A stretch of DNA of 64,000 bases, taken from NCBI GenBank assembly GCA_001969505.1, contig LSSK01000405.1, positions 1 to 64,000 on the forward strand, given 5' to 3'. The translations under genes were made by a program, and so were the position numbers. Origin of the DNA: Zancudomyces culisetae (taxonomy: Eukaryota; Kickxellomycota; Harpellomycetes; Harpellales; Legeriomycetaceae). Positions within the stretch are counted from its first letter, which is position 1; every line of letters starts with the position of its first letter. This document shows, one piece after another, positions 40,311 to 52,002 of this stretch. The notes below the pieces were generated by a model, which searched no databases, was not told the DNA's origin, and was given only the letters and a program-made list of their open reading frames with translations.

Positions 40311-41950
40311 ATGTCAAAAAGGTGGTATAAGAATTGGTACAAAATGACTTGTGAATATAAAAGAGTGGGTTACTTTGCCAGTTGGGGTATTTACGGTAGG
40401 AATTATTTGCCGACAAACGTCCCCGCTAAGAACTTTACTCATTTAATTTACGGTAAGTACTTTTCTTCTTGATGTCTGGGTTTACCATATACTATTTGGC
40501 ATGGTTTTAATATATACTGACTCGATGTAATATTACTACAAAAATAGCGTTTGCGAATATTACTAACGGTGAAATAGCGCTCGGTGACAGTTGGGCAGGT
40601 ACGCCTATGCTTTGTTGTTAATACCTTGAATAAATAGTTCTCCTAACTGCAAAAAAAAATAATTGAAAATATTCAAATAGATATTGAAAAGCCTTATGGT
40701 GACGCAAATGACAAATATAACGGAGTTGGCGGTGCCTTTGGATATTTTAATAGTAGAAATGGTAGTTTCAGGCGAGAAAACCCGAGCATCAAAACAATGA
40801 TAGCTATTGGGGGCTGGAGCTGGTCAAAGGATTTTTCTATAGTTGCCTCTACCAAAGAAAATAGAAAGAGGTTTATCGATTCTGTTGTTCAGTTTGTCAC
40901 AAATTATGGTTTTGATGGTGTCGACATCGACTGGGAATATCCAGGTGGGTTATAAATATTTTTTCCAAATAGCTTTACGTTATCTTTTATCTCAAAATTG
41001 ATCGTGCCAAAATATCTTTGCAGTGAGGGGGGGGGGTGGGATACGAATTATTTAAGACAAAAAGAGATGCATTAACCAAAAATTAAAATATAGTGGAAGG
41101 AGGGGATGAGGGTAACAGCAGGTCTCCGGAGGACGCAAAAAACTATGTTCTCCTTGTGAGGGAGCTCAGAGATGCGTTTAACCTAGCAAAAAATGGTAAC
41201 GCCGAAAGAGCTGACGCATATTTGATATCAGTTGCGTTTCCTGCTGCGATTAGCAATATTAGGCATTTGGACCTTTGTGCATTTTCTCAGCTAACCGATT
41301 TTATAAACGTTATGTTGTATGGTAAGTCAACGGCATTTAAGCAATATTTACAGTATACACAAAGTATGGTAATAATAGATATGAAAGTATGAGCACTATA
41401 TAAACGGAATTTTTTTGCTAAATAAGATTATAGTGGAGCATGGAGTTCTACTACGCAATACAACAGTAACCTCTTTATCGACAAGGATAAATCTTGCGAA
41501 ACCAGTAGTGATCAGATTATCTCATACTACATTAACAATGGTGCAGATAGATCTAAACTCGTGTTTGGAATTACGTTTAGCGGGAAAGGTTTCAGCAACG
41601 TAGGATTAACTAGAGGTGGGTCAGTTAGTGGGCTTGGTGAAGCATTTAGTGGAGTTCCCAGTGTTGGAGAACTGCCTGGCGTTATCGAAAATGGGATATT
41701 TAGTTACACGGGAATCAACGAACTTTTGCTTAGCGACAAGAGTAATGAGTTTCAGTACATCTGGGATGATTATTCAAAATCTCCCAGTCTATATAACTCT
41801 GGAAAAAAAGTCTGGATCACATTTGAAAACTGTAACAGTATCTATGCAAAGCGTAACTATATAAACGAACAAAAGCTGGGTGGTTACATGGTCTGGGATT
41901 TGTCACAGGATAGTTCAAACGAGTTGGTTGGCAAGCTTTCGTCACCATAA
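40311..41950 (+). CDS. GH18 chitinase, five exons
   Basis: Endochitinase-type glycoside hydrolase. Exons 40311-40452, 40548-40598, 40681-40944, 41094-41321 and 41427-41950 keep frame (all phase 1), giving 402 residues. Family blocks appear in order: [36 protein letters not shown], the catalytic [12 protein letters not shown] (DxxDxDxE complete), VAFPA, MLYDYSGAWS and [11 protein letters not shown] at the end. The acceptor of exon 5 is AATAAG, seven bases upstream of a second AG; only the first keeps the frame and restores YDYSGAW. The protein starts [16 protein letters not shown] and has no signal peptide, unlike most extracellular chitinases. Either it acts inside the cell or is exported unconventionally, or a leader exon was missed. 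No chitin-binding module is present. Confidence 0.93.
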
Positions 41951-42110
41951 GGAAAAGCATCAGCAAAATACCAAAAGGTATAGCATTGCCACTCTTGCAT
42001 TGGTGGTTGGATGCCTAAAAGCAAGCTCTGGAGCATACTGTTTTTGCATTATTTTAACTTTCTTTTCTACAAAATGATAATAAACCAACAGAGTACAATC
42101 ACATGATTCA

Positions 42111-42157
42111 GTTTAGTTTAGTTTAGTTTAGTTTAGTTTAGTTTAGTTTAGTTTAGT
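42111..42157. repeat. (GTTTA)9 pentanucleotide repeat
   Basis: Nine perfect tandem GTTTA units, ending 10 bp beyond the stop codon of the minus-strand Ecm33-like gene and 160 bp beyond the chitinase stop. It lies in the convergent 3' region and would appear as TAAAC repeats in the Ecm33-like mRNA. Confidence 0.9.
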
Positions 42158-42166
42158 AAATACTAT

Positions 42167-43357
42167 TTACAATAAAATAGTCAAAATAGTAAAGAATAAT
42201 ATAGCGATGAAAAAACCAATATTTCCAAACAGCTTTAGAGGATTGGAAGAACTATCTACTAATTTATTGAAGTCAACCTCCTTTGGTTCACCCTTATCTT
42301 TTTTACTTTTTAAGGAACTACAGACCCACTTATCCCTTCCTTTTATCTCATGTCTTTTTTTGGTTTCAAAACAGTCCAAGTTTCCTGAGGAAGTAATGGT
42401 TACTGGTATTGAGGTTGATTTCAATGCGGGTATCGCTATGTATTCCAATGGCCCAATTAGCAGCATCTTTCCAATCAGCTGTTGTAGTGAAGGGAAACAG
42501 TTTTCGTCAATAGCCGTCATTTCTGTGTTGTTTTGGATAATAGTTGCTCCGCCAATTTTTTTGAGACTCGGAAAAGCAAAGGCCTTCATGTTATCGTTTC
42601 TTATCAATTGAAGCTCCTTTCCTACAACTTGTAGTTTTTCAAGGGCAAGGCTTTCAAAAGTGTTTTCCAAAAACACCAGGCTATCAGCAATCCCACCCAG
42701 CTTTGGCGCGCTAATCGCCGAAAGACCAGAGAATGTTACGTTTCCATCTATCTCATTTAGTGAGTTGAAAGTAGCTGTGGATAACGCATTGTTGTTTGAG
42801 ATTTTTACATAGCTATTAACTTTTTTCAGTCTTGGGATTTCAATTTTACGCAAACCATCATTGTTTTCTATATCCAAATAGTCTAACTGTACTATTTTTG
42901 GTATACCAAACTCGGCAATTCCAACTTGTGCTATTCTAACAGAGTTCATGTAGGTTATAGACTGTATATTTAGATAGCTGAGGTTTGGATTATCTGATAA
43001 TGATAAATCTATTAGCGTGTGTAGTTTAGGAACTGAAAGTGCCATAAGTTGGGTGTTTTCTCTGATTGTAATAGAACCATTTACAATTGCAAGCCCGTTT
43101 AAGATTAGGGATTTCAAATTAAAGTTATCCACAATGTATAATTCACCATATAATTCTGCGAGATTACCAAAATCCAATTCTTCACTTTCAACTTTATTCA
43201 CATATATTGACCCTTTATATTTAGTGCAGTACGAAAGCCTTTTAGCATCTGATTGCGAAAGTACCTGGAAATCTCCGCTACAGTCGATTTTTGCTTGAAT
43301 TACGTGTATAAACACCAATAGAAGCATTAGTTTGATATTCAGTATGGTTTTCAGCAT
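42167..43357 (-). CDS. Ecm33/Sps2-like GPI-anchored cell-wall protein
   Basis: Single exon, 396 residues. The signal peptide (MLKTILNIKLMLLLVFIHVIQA) is followed by IDCSGDFQV, the usual Cys-containing opening of the family. Leucine-rich receptor-L-like repeats follow (SITIREN, LSLSDNPNLSYLNIQS, YLDIENNDGLRKIEIPRLKKV, YVKISNNNALS). Next is a C-terminal Cys pair region (NLDCFETKK ... WVCSSL). A Ser-rich probable omega site (VDSSSNPLK) precedes a final hydrophobic helix (IGFFIAILFFTILTILL), the pattern for GPI attachment. Family members maintain wall integrity and sporulation-wall assembly in yeasts. It converges on the chitinase gene with 216 bp between stops. Confidence 0.88.
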   Translation of the reverse strand: MLKTILNIKLMLLLVFIHVIQAKIDCSGDFQVLSQSDAKRLSYCTKYKGSIYVNKVESEELDFGNLAELYGELYIVDNFNLKSLILNGLAIVNGSITIRENTQLMALSVPKLHTLIDLSLSDNPNLSYLNIQSITYMNSVRIAQVGIAEFGIPKIVQLDYLDIENNDGLRKIEIPRLKKVNSYVKISNNNALSTATFNSLNEIDGNVTFSGLSAISAPKLGGIADSLVFLENTFESLALEKLQVVGKELQLIRNDNMKAFAFPSLKKIGGATIIQNNTEMTAIDENCFPSLQQLIGKMLLIGPLEYIAIPALKSTSIPVTITSSGNLDCFETKKRHEIKGRDKWVCSSLKSKKDKGEPKEVDFNKLVDSSSNPLKLFGNIGFFIAILFFTILTILL

Positions 43358-44515
43358 TTCGGAATTGTTGAAGTAGCCTTTGTTATACCCGTGAAATATA
43401 AATATTGATGTCTATTTACATTAAATTACTCAAGTTTAGCTTGATCAAACAAAGATAATGTTTAAAAAGATGGTAGAAACGAGTGTATATTACTTCCAAC
43501 ACTAAACCTTAGATATTTTAGAGAAGGGAGGAAAAGGGTTGTCAGTACTAAATAGCAACAAAAATACAAACCAAATTCCGCGCTGTTCAATAAATACTGT
43601 ATTCAAAAACTAATAACAAAACGCATCAATTCAAGCGTATTACACCACACCACACCACACAATATGATTACAGAAATCTGCGAGCTTTCACTCTGCTTTT
43701 TTTTCTCAATGTATAATAGCTTGCTAACCCAGTTTGATGAGAATAATACAGGATATACGGTATGGTGGTTTCAAATGTCTATTTTCAGCAGCCAAATGTG
43801 TCTGTATATGTTTTGCATGTAGCCTTGAAAAACTAAAATAAAAGGGAAAGTAACAAAAGCAACATATTCAAAACTTTGAATAAACACAGCTATCTTATTC
43901 TCTCTTCTGTGTGGTATGAAAATGTTCTATTACTCCTACACAGTTCTCGATACAAAGGTGCGAGGGTAAAAAGCTGATACATAATGGCATGCTAATCGAA
44001 TGGGTGTAGCACTTGAGGTGAATAAATGAACAGTAATATGTGTGTATGCATAATATCAATGAATCAATTGTTTTATTTTTGTAGAATAAATCTGTATGAT
44101 GACTAAACAACCTTGAACTGCTTACAATGTTCCAAAAGGTTTTATTATAAGGTAATGACAAATGTTTTAGTTATGTATCCTTTTTTAATGGGAGAATTGC
44201 AAAATAAAATAGGAAATACCATGTTTTTAAATTATACATAAACCCAAACCCTTTGTATCCCAGTTGTTAGCTTCCAAAAAAATAAAAGTGTGTGGATCAT
44301 TTTTAGGAAACAAAAAGCATTTACAAGAAAGAAGGTGATAAATAACCCAAGCTATTATCCAAGAACTAAAGAGATGCTTTGGTATTTAGTGATAGTGGAT
44401 GCGCAAAAAATAGCATTTGCAAGTTTACATTTAACAAGTATAGAATAACAAAGCAAACAGATGAATAGCCTTATGAGCCATATATATAAAAAAGAGAGAA
44501 AAATGACCAATATGG
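43358..44515. other. Intergenic, Ecm33-like promoter and cullin 3' flank
   Basis: AT-rich, 1.2 kb. A short CACCA repeat lies at about 43645-43662. The 88-codon minus frame at 43895-44161 is Cys/His/Ser-rich, with no recognisable domain; I consider it chance. Confidence 0.5.
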
Positions 44516-46990
44516 CTAGGCCAAATAGTTGTACTGGTCCTTGGAGCCACTAGCACGTTCAATAAATTCCTTTTCTAAAAGCGTGTCTATTCCCTTTCTA
44601 ATTTCAAGAATAGTGGGTTTAAATCTGGAAGTCAGATGTGCAATAGTTTCGGTAACCAGCATAGTGTGACTAAGAGTCTTTCTGGTCTTCATAATACGAA
44701 CAATTGTAGCTTGTATCAAGATGTTTCTACTATCAGCGATGGCTTGAGATGTTTCCAAAGATTCCTTCTTCTGATCAGCTTTTATTGGAGCGTTCAGGTT
44801 TATTCGCAGCCTTTTGCTTCTGAAGGCCGTATTTAGTTTTAGCAACGAGGAACTGGAAAGCGTACCATCAGTAGGCTTTTTTGTCGCAGGGTCCAAAATC
44901 ACAACCAGTCTGCTCTTTATAAAAGTAGAAAGCGAGGATTCAATTATATTATAGGGAAGCTTGGTGGAATCAAGAATTGATTGAATCGTGATGGTACGAG
45001 TGGAGCTAGAATTTAGTAGCTGCATTATAGCAAGCTGGAAGACGGATACGGAGAACATATACGTCATCCGCTTGGGGTCGGTGTTGTTGGGTAGTGTTAT
45101 TTTGACTTCAGCTTTAGAAAACTGCCACAGCCAATTCAACTTACGGCCTTTATGCCTATCAGTGTAAAAGTCCGTATAGCCGTTTACAGCTTCTGTTAGA
45201 GCTTGTGGAACAATAAAATTAGCACAATAGGGAGCCATAGTCAGAGGCCAGGCGGCAGTATTGAAAACTTTTGCTGAAAAATCAAATGGAAGCGAGCGAG
45301 TCATTTTAGTTCGGAATTGCGTGTTCAATTCATTGTTCAGTTCAATGTCGTTAAACATTCGTGCCAGTTTATGGGTAAAGTCAAAGCCACAAACATCTTT
45401 AAATTTAGAGATGATCTTTTGCTCAGCATCAAATGAAGTGGACAGTTCATTAACAAGTCGTTTAGCCAAGCTTCGTCTATAAAACGTTTGAAATGAATCC
45501 TTGTCTTCCAAATACTTGAAAATTGTTACCTAAAATTAACATAGTGTGTAGTATATACAATGTTAGAAATTAAATATTAAGTAATTGATCGATATGTCTA
45601 ATCCTCCATTAATCCACTTTGCTACCAAGTAGGCATAGGCAAAAAAAAGTGAAGGCATAGATTTAGTGTTAGAATTAGAGTAGTAGTTTGAACTTACAAC
45701 TTGGTTTAGTTTTAACTCAAGCTCGGCGTCGTCAGATACTTTTGACCCCTTTTTCAACAAGCTATCAATATATTTGGTGAGAAGTTCGGGAGATTGAGGG
45801 CCTGGACGGTTTGTAACGGCATTGGAGTTGATATATTCCTTACACGCTTGGTCTAAAGAAGCTACAAGCCCAGAATCTTGTGAAAATACCGTTTTGCACA
45901 CATCAGCAAAGGTTTCGTACACACCAAATAATGCACCTACATATGCAGATGGATCTACAGACCCATCCTTTTCGGGTTGTAGCTGCTCTACAGATGCTAA
46001 CCCTTTAGTTTTTACGTACCCCAAAAACATCAATCTAACCACCTGAAGTCCGGTAGGCACCCTTGTAAGCAGGAAGTACATATTGCGCAAATCGTCATAT
46101 TGCTGGTTACCCAACAGTATCATCGATTCGGCTTCCATCTTTTCCAAGTGGTTGCTTACGTACGATACCTCGATGGTCTCCATAACCAGCCCCAAAGTGG
46201 TGCTATGGATCACCTGTTTTATCCTACGTTCTTCTGATTCAATTCTGTATTTTGCCCTGCTCATATATTCAACCACAGTGTGGGTTGACATGTAAGTCCT
46301 ACTTTCCCTGTCATAGTATTCCTTTGACGCCTTTATTAATGGCTGTTCAAAGCGGAATCTGTATCTTTCCAGTGTTTGTGCCTCTGTCGCAGCCTCCTTA
46401 GCCCCAATCTCTACACAAGAGTCCACAAATATTTTTATTGGCTCAGCCTCGATGATCTCTTCATTTCTCATCAATTCAATCTGGTACAGAATAGCCTCAA
46501 TAATCTTGGTATATATCCCCTCAAACACTGTCTCACTCCACGTAGCTAGCATAAGTTTATATATATCCTTAGCTAGTCTCCCCTCATCGATTTCTCGTTT
46601 TACCCAATGCCTGTTCAAGTATGAAAGGATGCGTGTCAAAATGTTTGCTGCAAATGTATACTTGCTCCATTCCTTGGCATACTCTCTGATCAGCTGAGGC
46701 CCCTCGTATTTCTGTAGCTCTTCCAATAGAAATGTGTTGTGTTCCTTGATTTCACAGTAAAACTTTTTGTATAGCTCACTACCAAGAATATGTGCATTTC
46801 GATTGGCCTCGTTGTACACTCTGGATCCTAGAACGGTGGTATTTGTGCAAGTACAATAGTTGTACGCGGCTGTATATAGATTTATGTATTTTTCGTATGA
46901 TAATCCTTCTGAAAGCCTCTGCAGAATTTGCTGTATACCCTCTTTTAAGAACTCCCAGGTTCCCTCCAAATTCTGAGCCTGTGGTAGCAT
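44516..46990 (-). CDS. CUL1: Cullin-1 (Cdc53), scaffold of SCF ubiquitin ligases
   Basis: Holds Skp1/F-box receptors at its N-terminus and Rbx1 at its C-terminus. Exons 45698-46990 and 44516-45529 join across a 168 bp intron (GTAAGTTC to TTTAG, phase 0). The join restores LNQVVTIFKYLEDKDSFQ, giving 768 residues against 776 in human CUL1. The N-terminal cullin repeats open with TWEFLKEGIQQIL and LYTAAYNYCT, typical of CUL1. The cullin-homology part has FYRRSLAKRLVNE, CGFDFTHKLARMFNDIELN, and LNWLWQFSKAEVKI. The winged-helix end IVRIMKTRK ... YNYLA carries the NEDD8 acceptor lysine at about residue 712. All hallmark regions are complete. Confidence 0.94.
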
Positions 46991-47852
46991 TATGTCTTGA
47001 TATTATATGTGTGGTGAAAACCTTGCCTCTCTCGTTTGTTTTTAGAATTAATGTTCAGGTTTAGAAAAAGAAGACGAGATAGATGACTTAGTTAGCATGT
47101 AACATTAGAACAATTGATTTTGACAAAATACTTTGTGTTTCAAAGGCAAATAAATGATTTCACAAAAGTTCAAAACAACCGAAAAATGATGCCATATCAA
47201 TGGTAAAACATAGCTGCACCCACATACAAAAATTTTAATTTGACAGTGGTCAGTTTCAGCAATTTTTCTGCTGCGGAATCTAAAATGGCATTGATAACTT
47301 GCCTTTTTGATGCGATTTTGATAGGCCCACATGGGTGATTAGGAAAGGAGGAGCCATAAAAGAAGTGCGCCTCCTTCGAAAGCTGTATATCCACAACTGA
47401 TAGTTACTGCTAACTGGTGTAGTAGCAGAGGGGCTAGCCCAAGGGACACTAGATATTCTAATTAGCCGCGATGTGTGTGTTTAAAATACTGTTACTGCGT
47501 ATTAATGTAAAGAGAAAAGAGCATCAAACATTTTCGTTTTCGTTTTCGCTTTCGTTTTTATTTTTAGATTGTGTTAAAGATTGGTATACTAGCTGATTTT
47601 ATGACACGGACATAGATTAAAATTCTTACTGGGACCAACCGCATACACACCAAGTAGTTCAGCTGGTAACAGTTTAAATACAACTTGAACACGAGTGAGC
47701 TAGTATTAAAAAAATATGTGCAGATGTTCTTTCAGGTTACATTAGGATTGTTTATTTAGAGACAAAAAATATAGTTTTTGATGCCAACCCAAGGTAGGTT
47801 TGGGCTTAAAAAAAAATCAAATCATAAACAAAGGAGATTAATGCTGGCGCTA
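46991..47852. other. Intergenic, cullin-1 promoter and gamma-p24 3' flank
   Basis: AT-rich spacer of about 860 bp with a TTTTCG microsatellite (47531-47559). Two short minus-strand frames (47105-47394) overlap each other and show no domain. Confidence 0.5.
47531..47559. repeat. TTTTCG microsatellite
   Basis: About four tandem TTTTCG/TTTCGC units upstream of the cullin-1 gene. Confidence 0.7.
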
Positions 47853-48473
47853 TCAGAACCTTGTCTTTTTTGCAGTAAATAGAGCTTGGATAGCGTACAC
47901 TTGAACTATGGCAACAACAACCACACACAAACTTTCGAGTAGCGCATACCAGAGCACCCGCTGTTCTGTAGACCTAACTGTGTCGAAATTTCTGCTTTCT
48001 CGGGCTCTGAAATACAACTGCAGTCGTTCTATGTTATGCAAATCTCCAAACATCTTTGAGGCACCGAAATCGAGTTGAGGTTTGACAATACGCGAGCTCA
48101 AATCTGGATCACGAGCCTCATCTTCAACTGAAATGTCAAAGGTTACCAATTTGTCTGCAACTGTTGACATTACATTGCTGAAACAGAATTTATATTCTCC
48201 AACTTCATTTGCGGTAAATACAATATCTTCTTGTCGTTTGGCCTGGCCTAAAGCAGCAATTTTATCTGTAGGGCTCTTAATAGTATAATCTACATCAAAG
48301 TTTCCTCCCTCTTGGACGGCAAAATACAAGGACATTTTTTGGCCAGGTTGATCATTCCAGGTAAATAAACATTCTTCTCCACTTGCTCGAACCCATTTTG
48401 TGAGTGCGATAGCACTGATATTGGTTACCAGTGTAAGTAAAACCAAAACTATGGACTTCATCTTTACTTTCAA
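47853..48473 (-). CDS. p24 family cargo receptor, gamma type (Erp2/3/4, TMED1/3/5/7-like)
   Basis: Single exon, 206 residues. The signal peptide (MKVKMKSIVLVLLTLVTNISA) leads into a GOLD domain with two Cys (ECLF and YKFCFSN). The blocks NFDVDYTIKSPTDK and EVGEYKFCFSN match the gamma subfamily (human GHYDVDC and NGTYKFCFSN). A coiled-coil-like stretch (LQLYFRARESRNFDTVRSTEQRVLWYAL) is followed by the membrane span and the tail FTAKKTRF. It should assemble with alpha, beta and delta p24 proteins; the alpha-type gene at 1717-2600 is a likely partner. It is divergent from SWP1. Confidence 0.9.
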   Translation of the reverse strand: MKVKMKSIVLVLLTLVTNISAIALTKWVRASGEECLFTWNDQPGQKMSLYFAVQEGGNFDVDYTIKSPTDKIAALGQAKRQEDIVFTANEVGEYKFCFSNVMSTVADKLVTFDISVEDEARDPDLSSRIVKPQLDFGASKMFGDLHNIERLQLYFRARESRNFDTVRSTEQRVLWYALLESLCVVVVAIVQVYAIQALFTAKKTRF

Positions 48474-49165
48474 TTCGCTTGAGCTTCGATGTACCTTCCC
48501 TTTTTAGTTGTATTATTATTCCTAAAGGTATTTTACAATTTAGACTAGGAGCGCTTGTTTATTTATTAATTAGAGGGTAAACGTAAAAAAATTCGCAAAA
48601 TGGAAATTTACCTAAATTTTAATTGTGAAATGTTCAATTGTTATTGGAAGACATCAACATACGAATTAAGCGCCATTTCAAAAAACATTTTGCTATAGAC
48701 AACAATTAAAAGTGAAGTACTTGCCACATAATTTATGAAATAGTACTATTTGCAGAAAAAAAAGCAAAACCAGGATTGACTAGTATTAAGGTGCTGGGTG
48801 TCGAAAAGAAAAATGTGTGTTTCTGATGTGGTGTTGCCAGGGGATGAGAAATATCGGTGAATTCGAACTTTTGAACTGTATACTAACCAATTCGCGTTGC
48901 AGGGGAAGTATTTTAGGAGTGGATGGGGGAGGGGATAACAACCATGAGCTGCGACTTTATATTAGCTATTTTTGGTAGTTTTAGTTCAAAAATAGTCCTG
49001 GTTTTGGTTTCAATCAGAGCAAAAATTGATTTTAATAAAAGAAAAAAAATAAGTAAAAGCATACATTTCTATTAAAAGGCGAAATAAAAAATAAATAGAT
49101 TGTTGGTCCTGCTCTAAATATAAAAAGTAACAAACTAGTACACCAATACATCATACACGCACAAA
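48474..49165. other. Divergent promoter region gamma-p24 / SWP1
   Basis: A 692 bp spacer between two secretory-pathway genes transcribed away from each other; co-regulation is possible but no shared element was identified. Confidence 0.45.
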
Positions 49166-50229
49166 ATGAGGCTAGCTAGTACTTTGGTTTCGATAGGATG
49201 TTTTTTATTTCTTGGGATGCTTGCTTTAGCGGAAATTGTTCCTAGAAAAGTGCTTTTCATAGTCTCAGACAAGGTTGGAAGTTTGTATTCAAAAAGGTAA
49301 TTTACAATACTAATTAAGGTTTTGTTTGGTTGAGCAATCTCTTACGAAAAGATCTAATATAGAACATCATTTCCGAACAAGTACACCGATCTGCCGAAAA
49401 TCGAAAAAGGCAACAGAATTACTGTTGAATTCAATGTATTTGATTCAAAGGACAATGATGATACTCCGCTCAAACTTACTCAATCCCATGTTGTGTTTTC
49501 GAAGGACGATGGTTCAGAGGAGGTTGTATTCAATACAAAGTTTATTGAGGCAAAATACAAATACAAACTCGACCTGGTACGTACATCACTAGTTCCTATT
49601 CATAGCCTGATTTCGTCGTGTTTTTAAAAGAAATTTATCCTAACTCTTACTTTATACATGTATAGTCATCAAAAAAGTTGTCGAGTGCTTTTAATAGCAA
49701 TGGAGAGTACAAAGTTGAGCTCGTTTTGGGTTCCATAACCGAAAGTAAAGGCGTGATTTACGAAATTGGATCCATCGAGATTGCTGCTCTAGACAAGCAA
49801 AAGCCAGTAAATGATTACAGAAAATACACATATAAGGAGGAAATCGAAGCCACACCACCAACACCCGAAAAAATGGTGCATCCTCTCTTTTCAATTATCT
49901 ACGCAGGATTTATATTGGCTCCATTTGTTGGGTTATTGTATATAGTAAGTCAACTTTTCTTTCCAATATACCATTATTCTATAACGAGATTTATTTTTTG
50001 CTAAACACTTGTCTGCACAACTAAATACTAGTATCACCTCCGAAAAGTAAACTATCAATCGCTGTTCAAAAGCTCAGCTTCAATCAATCTGTTCTTTGGT
50101 TTCGTTTCAGCCAACATTGGGATTATATTTTCGTATTGGGTTGGAGTAAAATTGTTTCCAACAATGGGGTGTCTACTAATAACCTTAGTACCAACTGTCA
50201 TTTTTGGGGTGAAGGCATTAAGAGAATAG
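49166..50229 (+). CDS. SWP1: Ribophorin II / Swp1, oligosaccharyltransferase subunit
   Basis: Accessory subunit of the ER complex that N-glycosylates nascent chains. Exons 49166-49296, 49363-49576, 49666-49944 and 50032-50229 keep frame, giving 273 residues. A signal peptide (MRLASTLVSIGCFLFLGMLALA) precedes a lumenal beta-rich domain (LTQSHVVFSKDDGSEEVVF, GEYKVELVLGS, YEIGSIEIA). PPTPEKMVHPLFSIIYAGFILAP follows, then two more hydrophobic helices (ASINLFFGFVSANIGIIFSYW and CLLITLVPTVIFGV). This is the C-terminal membrane layout of Swp1/ribophorin II. The short length (yeast 286) fits fungal Swp1, not the longer animal protein. Introns are 66, 89 and 87 bp. Confidence 0.86.
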
Positions 50230-50239
50230 ATATAGCCTC

Positions 50240-50269
50240 AATCCCGACGATCGGCTTCGCTCGGGGATT
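50240..50269 (+). other. GC-rich hairpin just after SWP1
   Basis: AATCCCGA and TCGGGGATT can pair (one bulged G) around a short GC-rich loop, 11 bp after the SWP1 stop. The local GC content is well above the surrounding DNA. It could be a 3' UTR structure; no tRNA cloverleaf was found. Confidence 0.4.
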
Positions 50270-50652
50270 CTTAGCGGTTGGATTCCAGACCTACCTCGCT
50301 TCATCATCTAGCTAGTTTGCCACCTTTTTGCCCAATTTCTTTTTAATATCATCATTTTACTTTGCCTCTTATGATAGTGGTTAGAATCAGGTATTCGTAC
50401 TTTAGTCGCCTTTTATTCTTTATTATTCGTCAACTGTCTTGGTCAATAAATTAAATCATCAGCAATTTCTACAAAAATCACCATATAATTATGCAATCAT
50501 CTATTCGTTAATAGCCCAAGAATTGTAAAGACTCCAAGCAGAAAAAAAAAATACTCATTGATCTGATTAGACACATAAAAAAGTTCTTTTATCATCAAGC
50601 AGCTACAATTGTTGATAAATTTTATTAACATTACCAATATTACAGTATCGAT
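50270..50652. other. Intergenic SWP1 / COQ5
   Basis: Short spacer between two plus-strand genes; it holds the SWP1 3' end and COQ5 promoter. Nothing else was recognised. Confidence 0.4.
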
Positions 50653-51883
<1,231 letters not shown>

Positions 51884-52002
51884 TGTACTGGCCTAGGAAA
51901 AATTAATGCCGGGCATCTGGATAGTTTGAAGTATTATTTATAGATGGCGTTTAGCTATTTTATTATCAAGGACTATTCGATATTACTATCTAAAACAAAA
52001 AA

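Noticed and set aside
42111-42157. Interstitial telomere repeat
   Set aside because: The pentamer GTTTA is not the TTAGGG type usual in fungi; treated as a microsatellite.
50230-50310. Possible tRNA or snRNA in the GC-rich patch after SWP1
   Set aside because: The B-box-like GGTTGGATTCC has two mismatches to consensus and no cloverleaf forms; only a hairpin is recorded.
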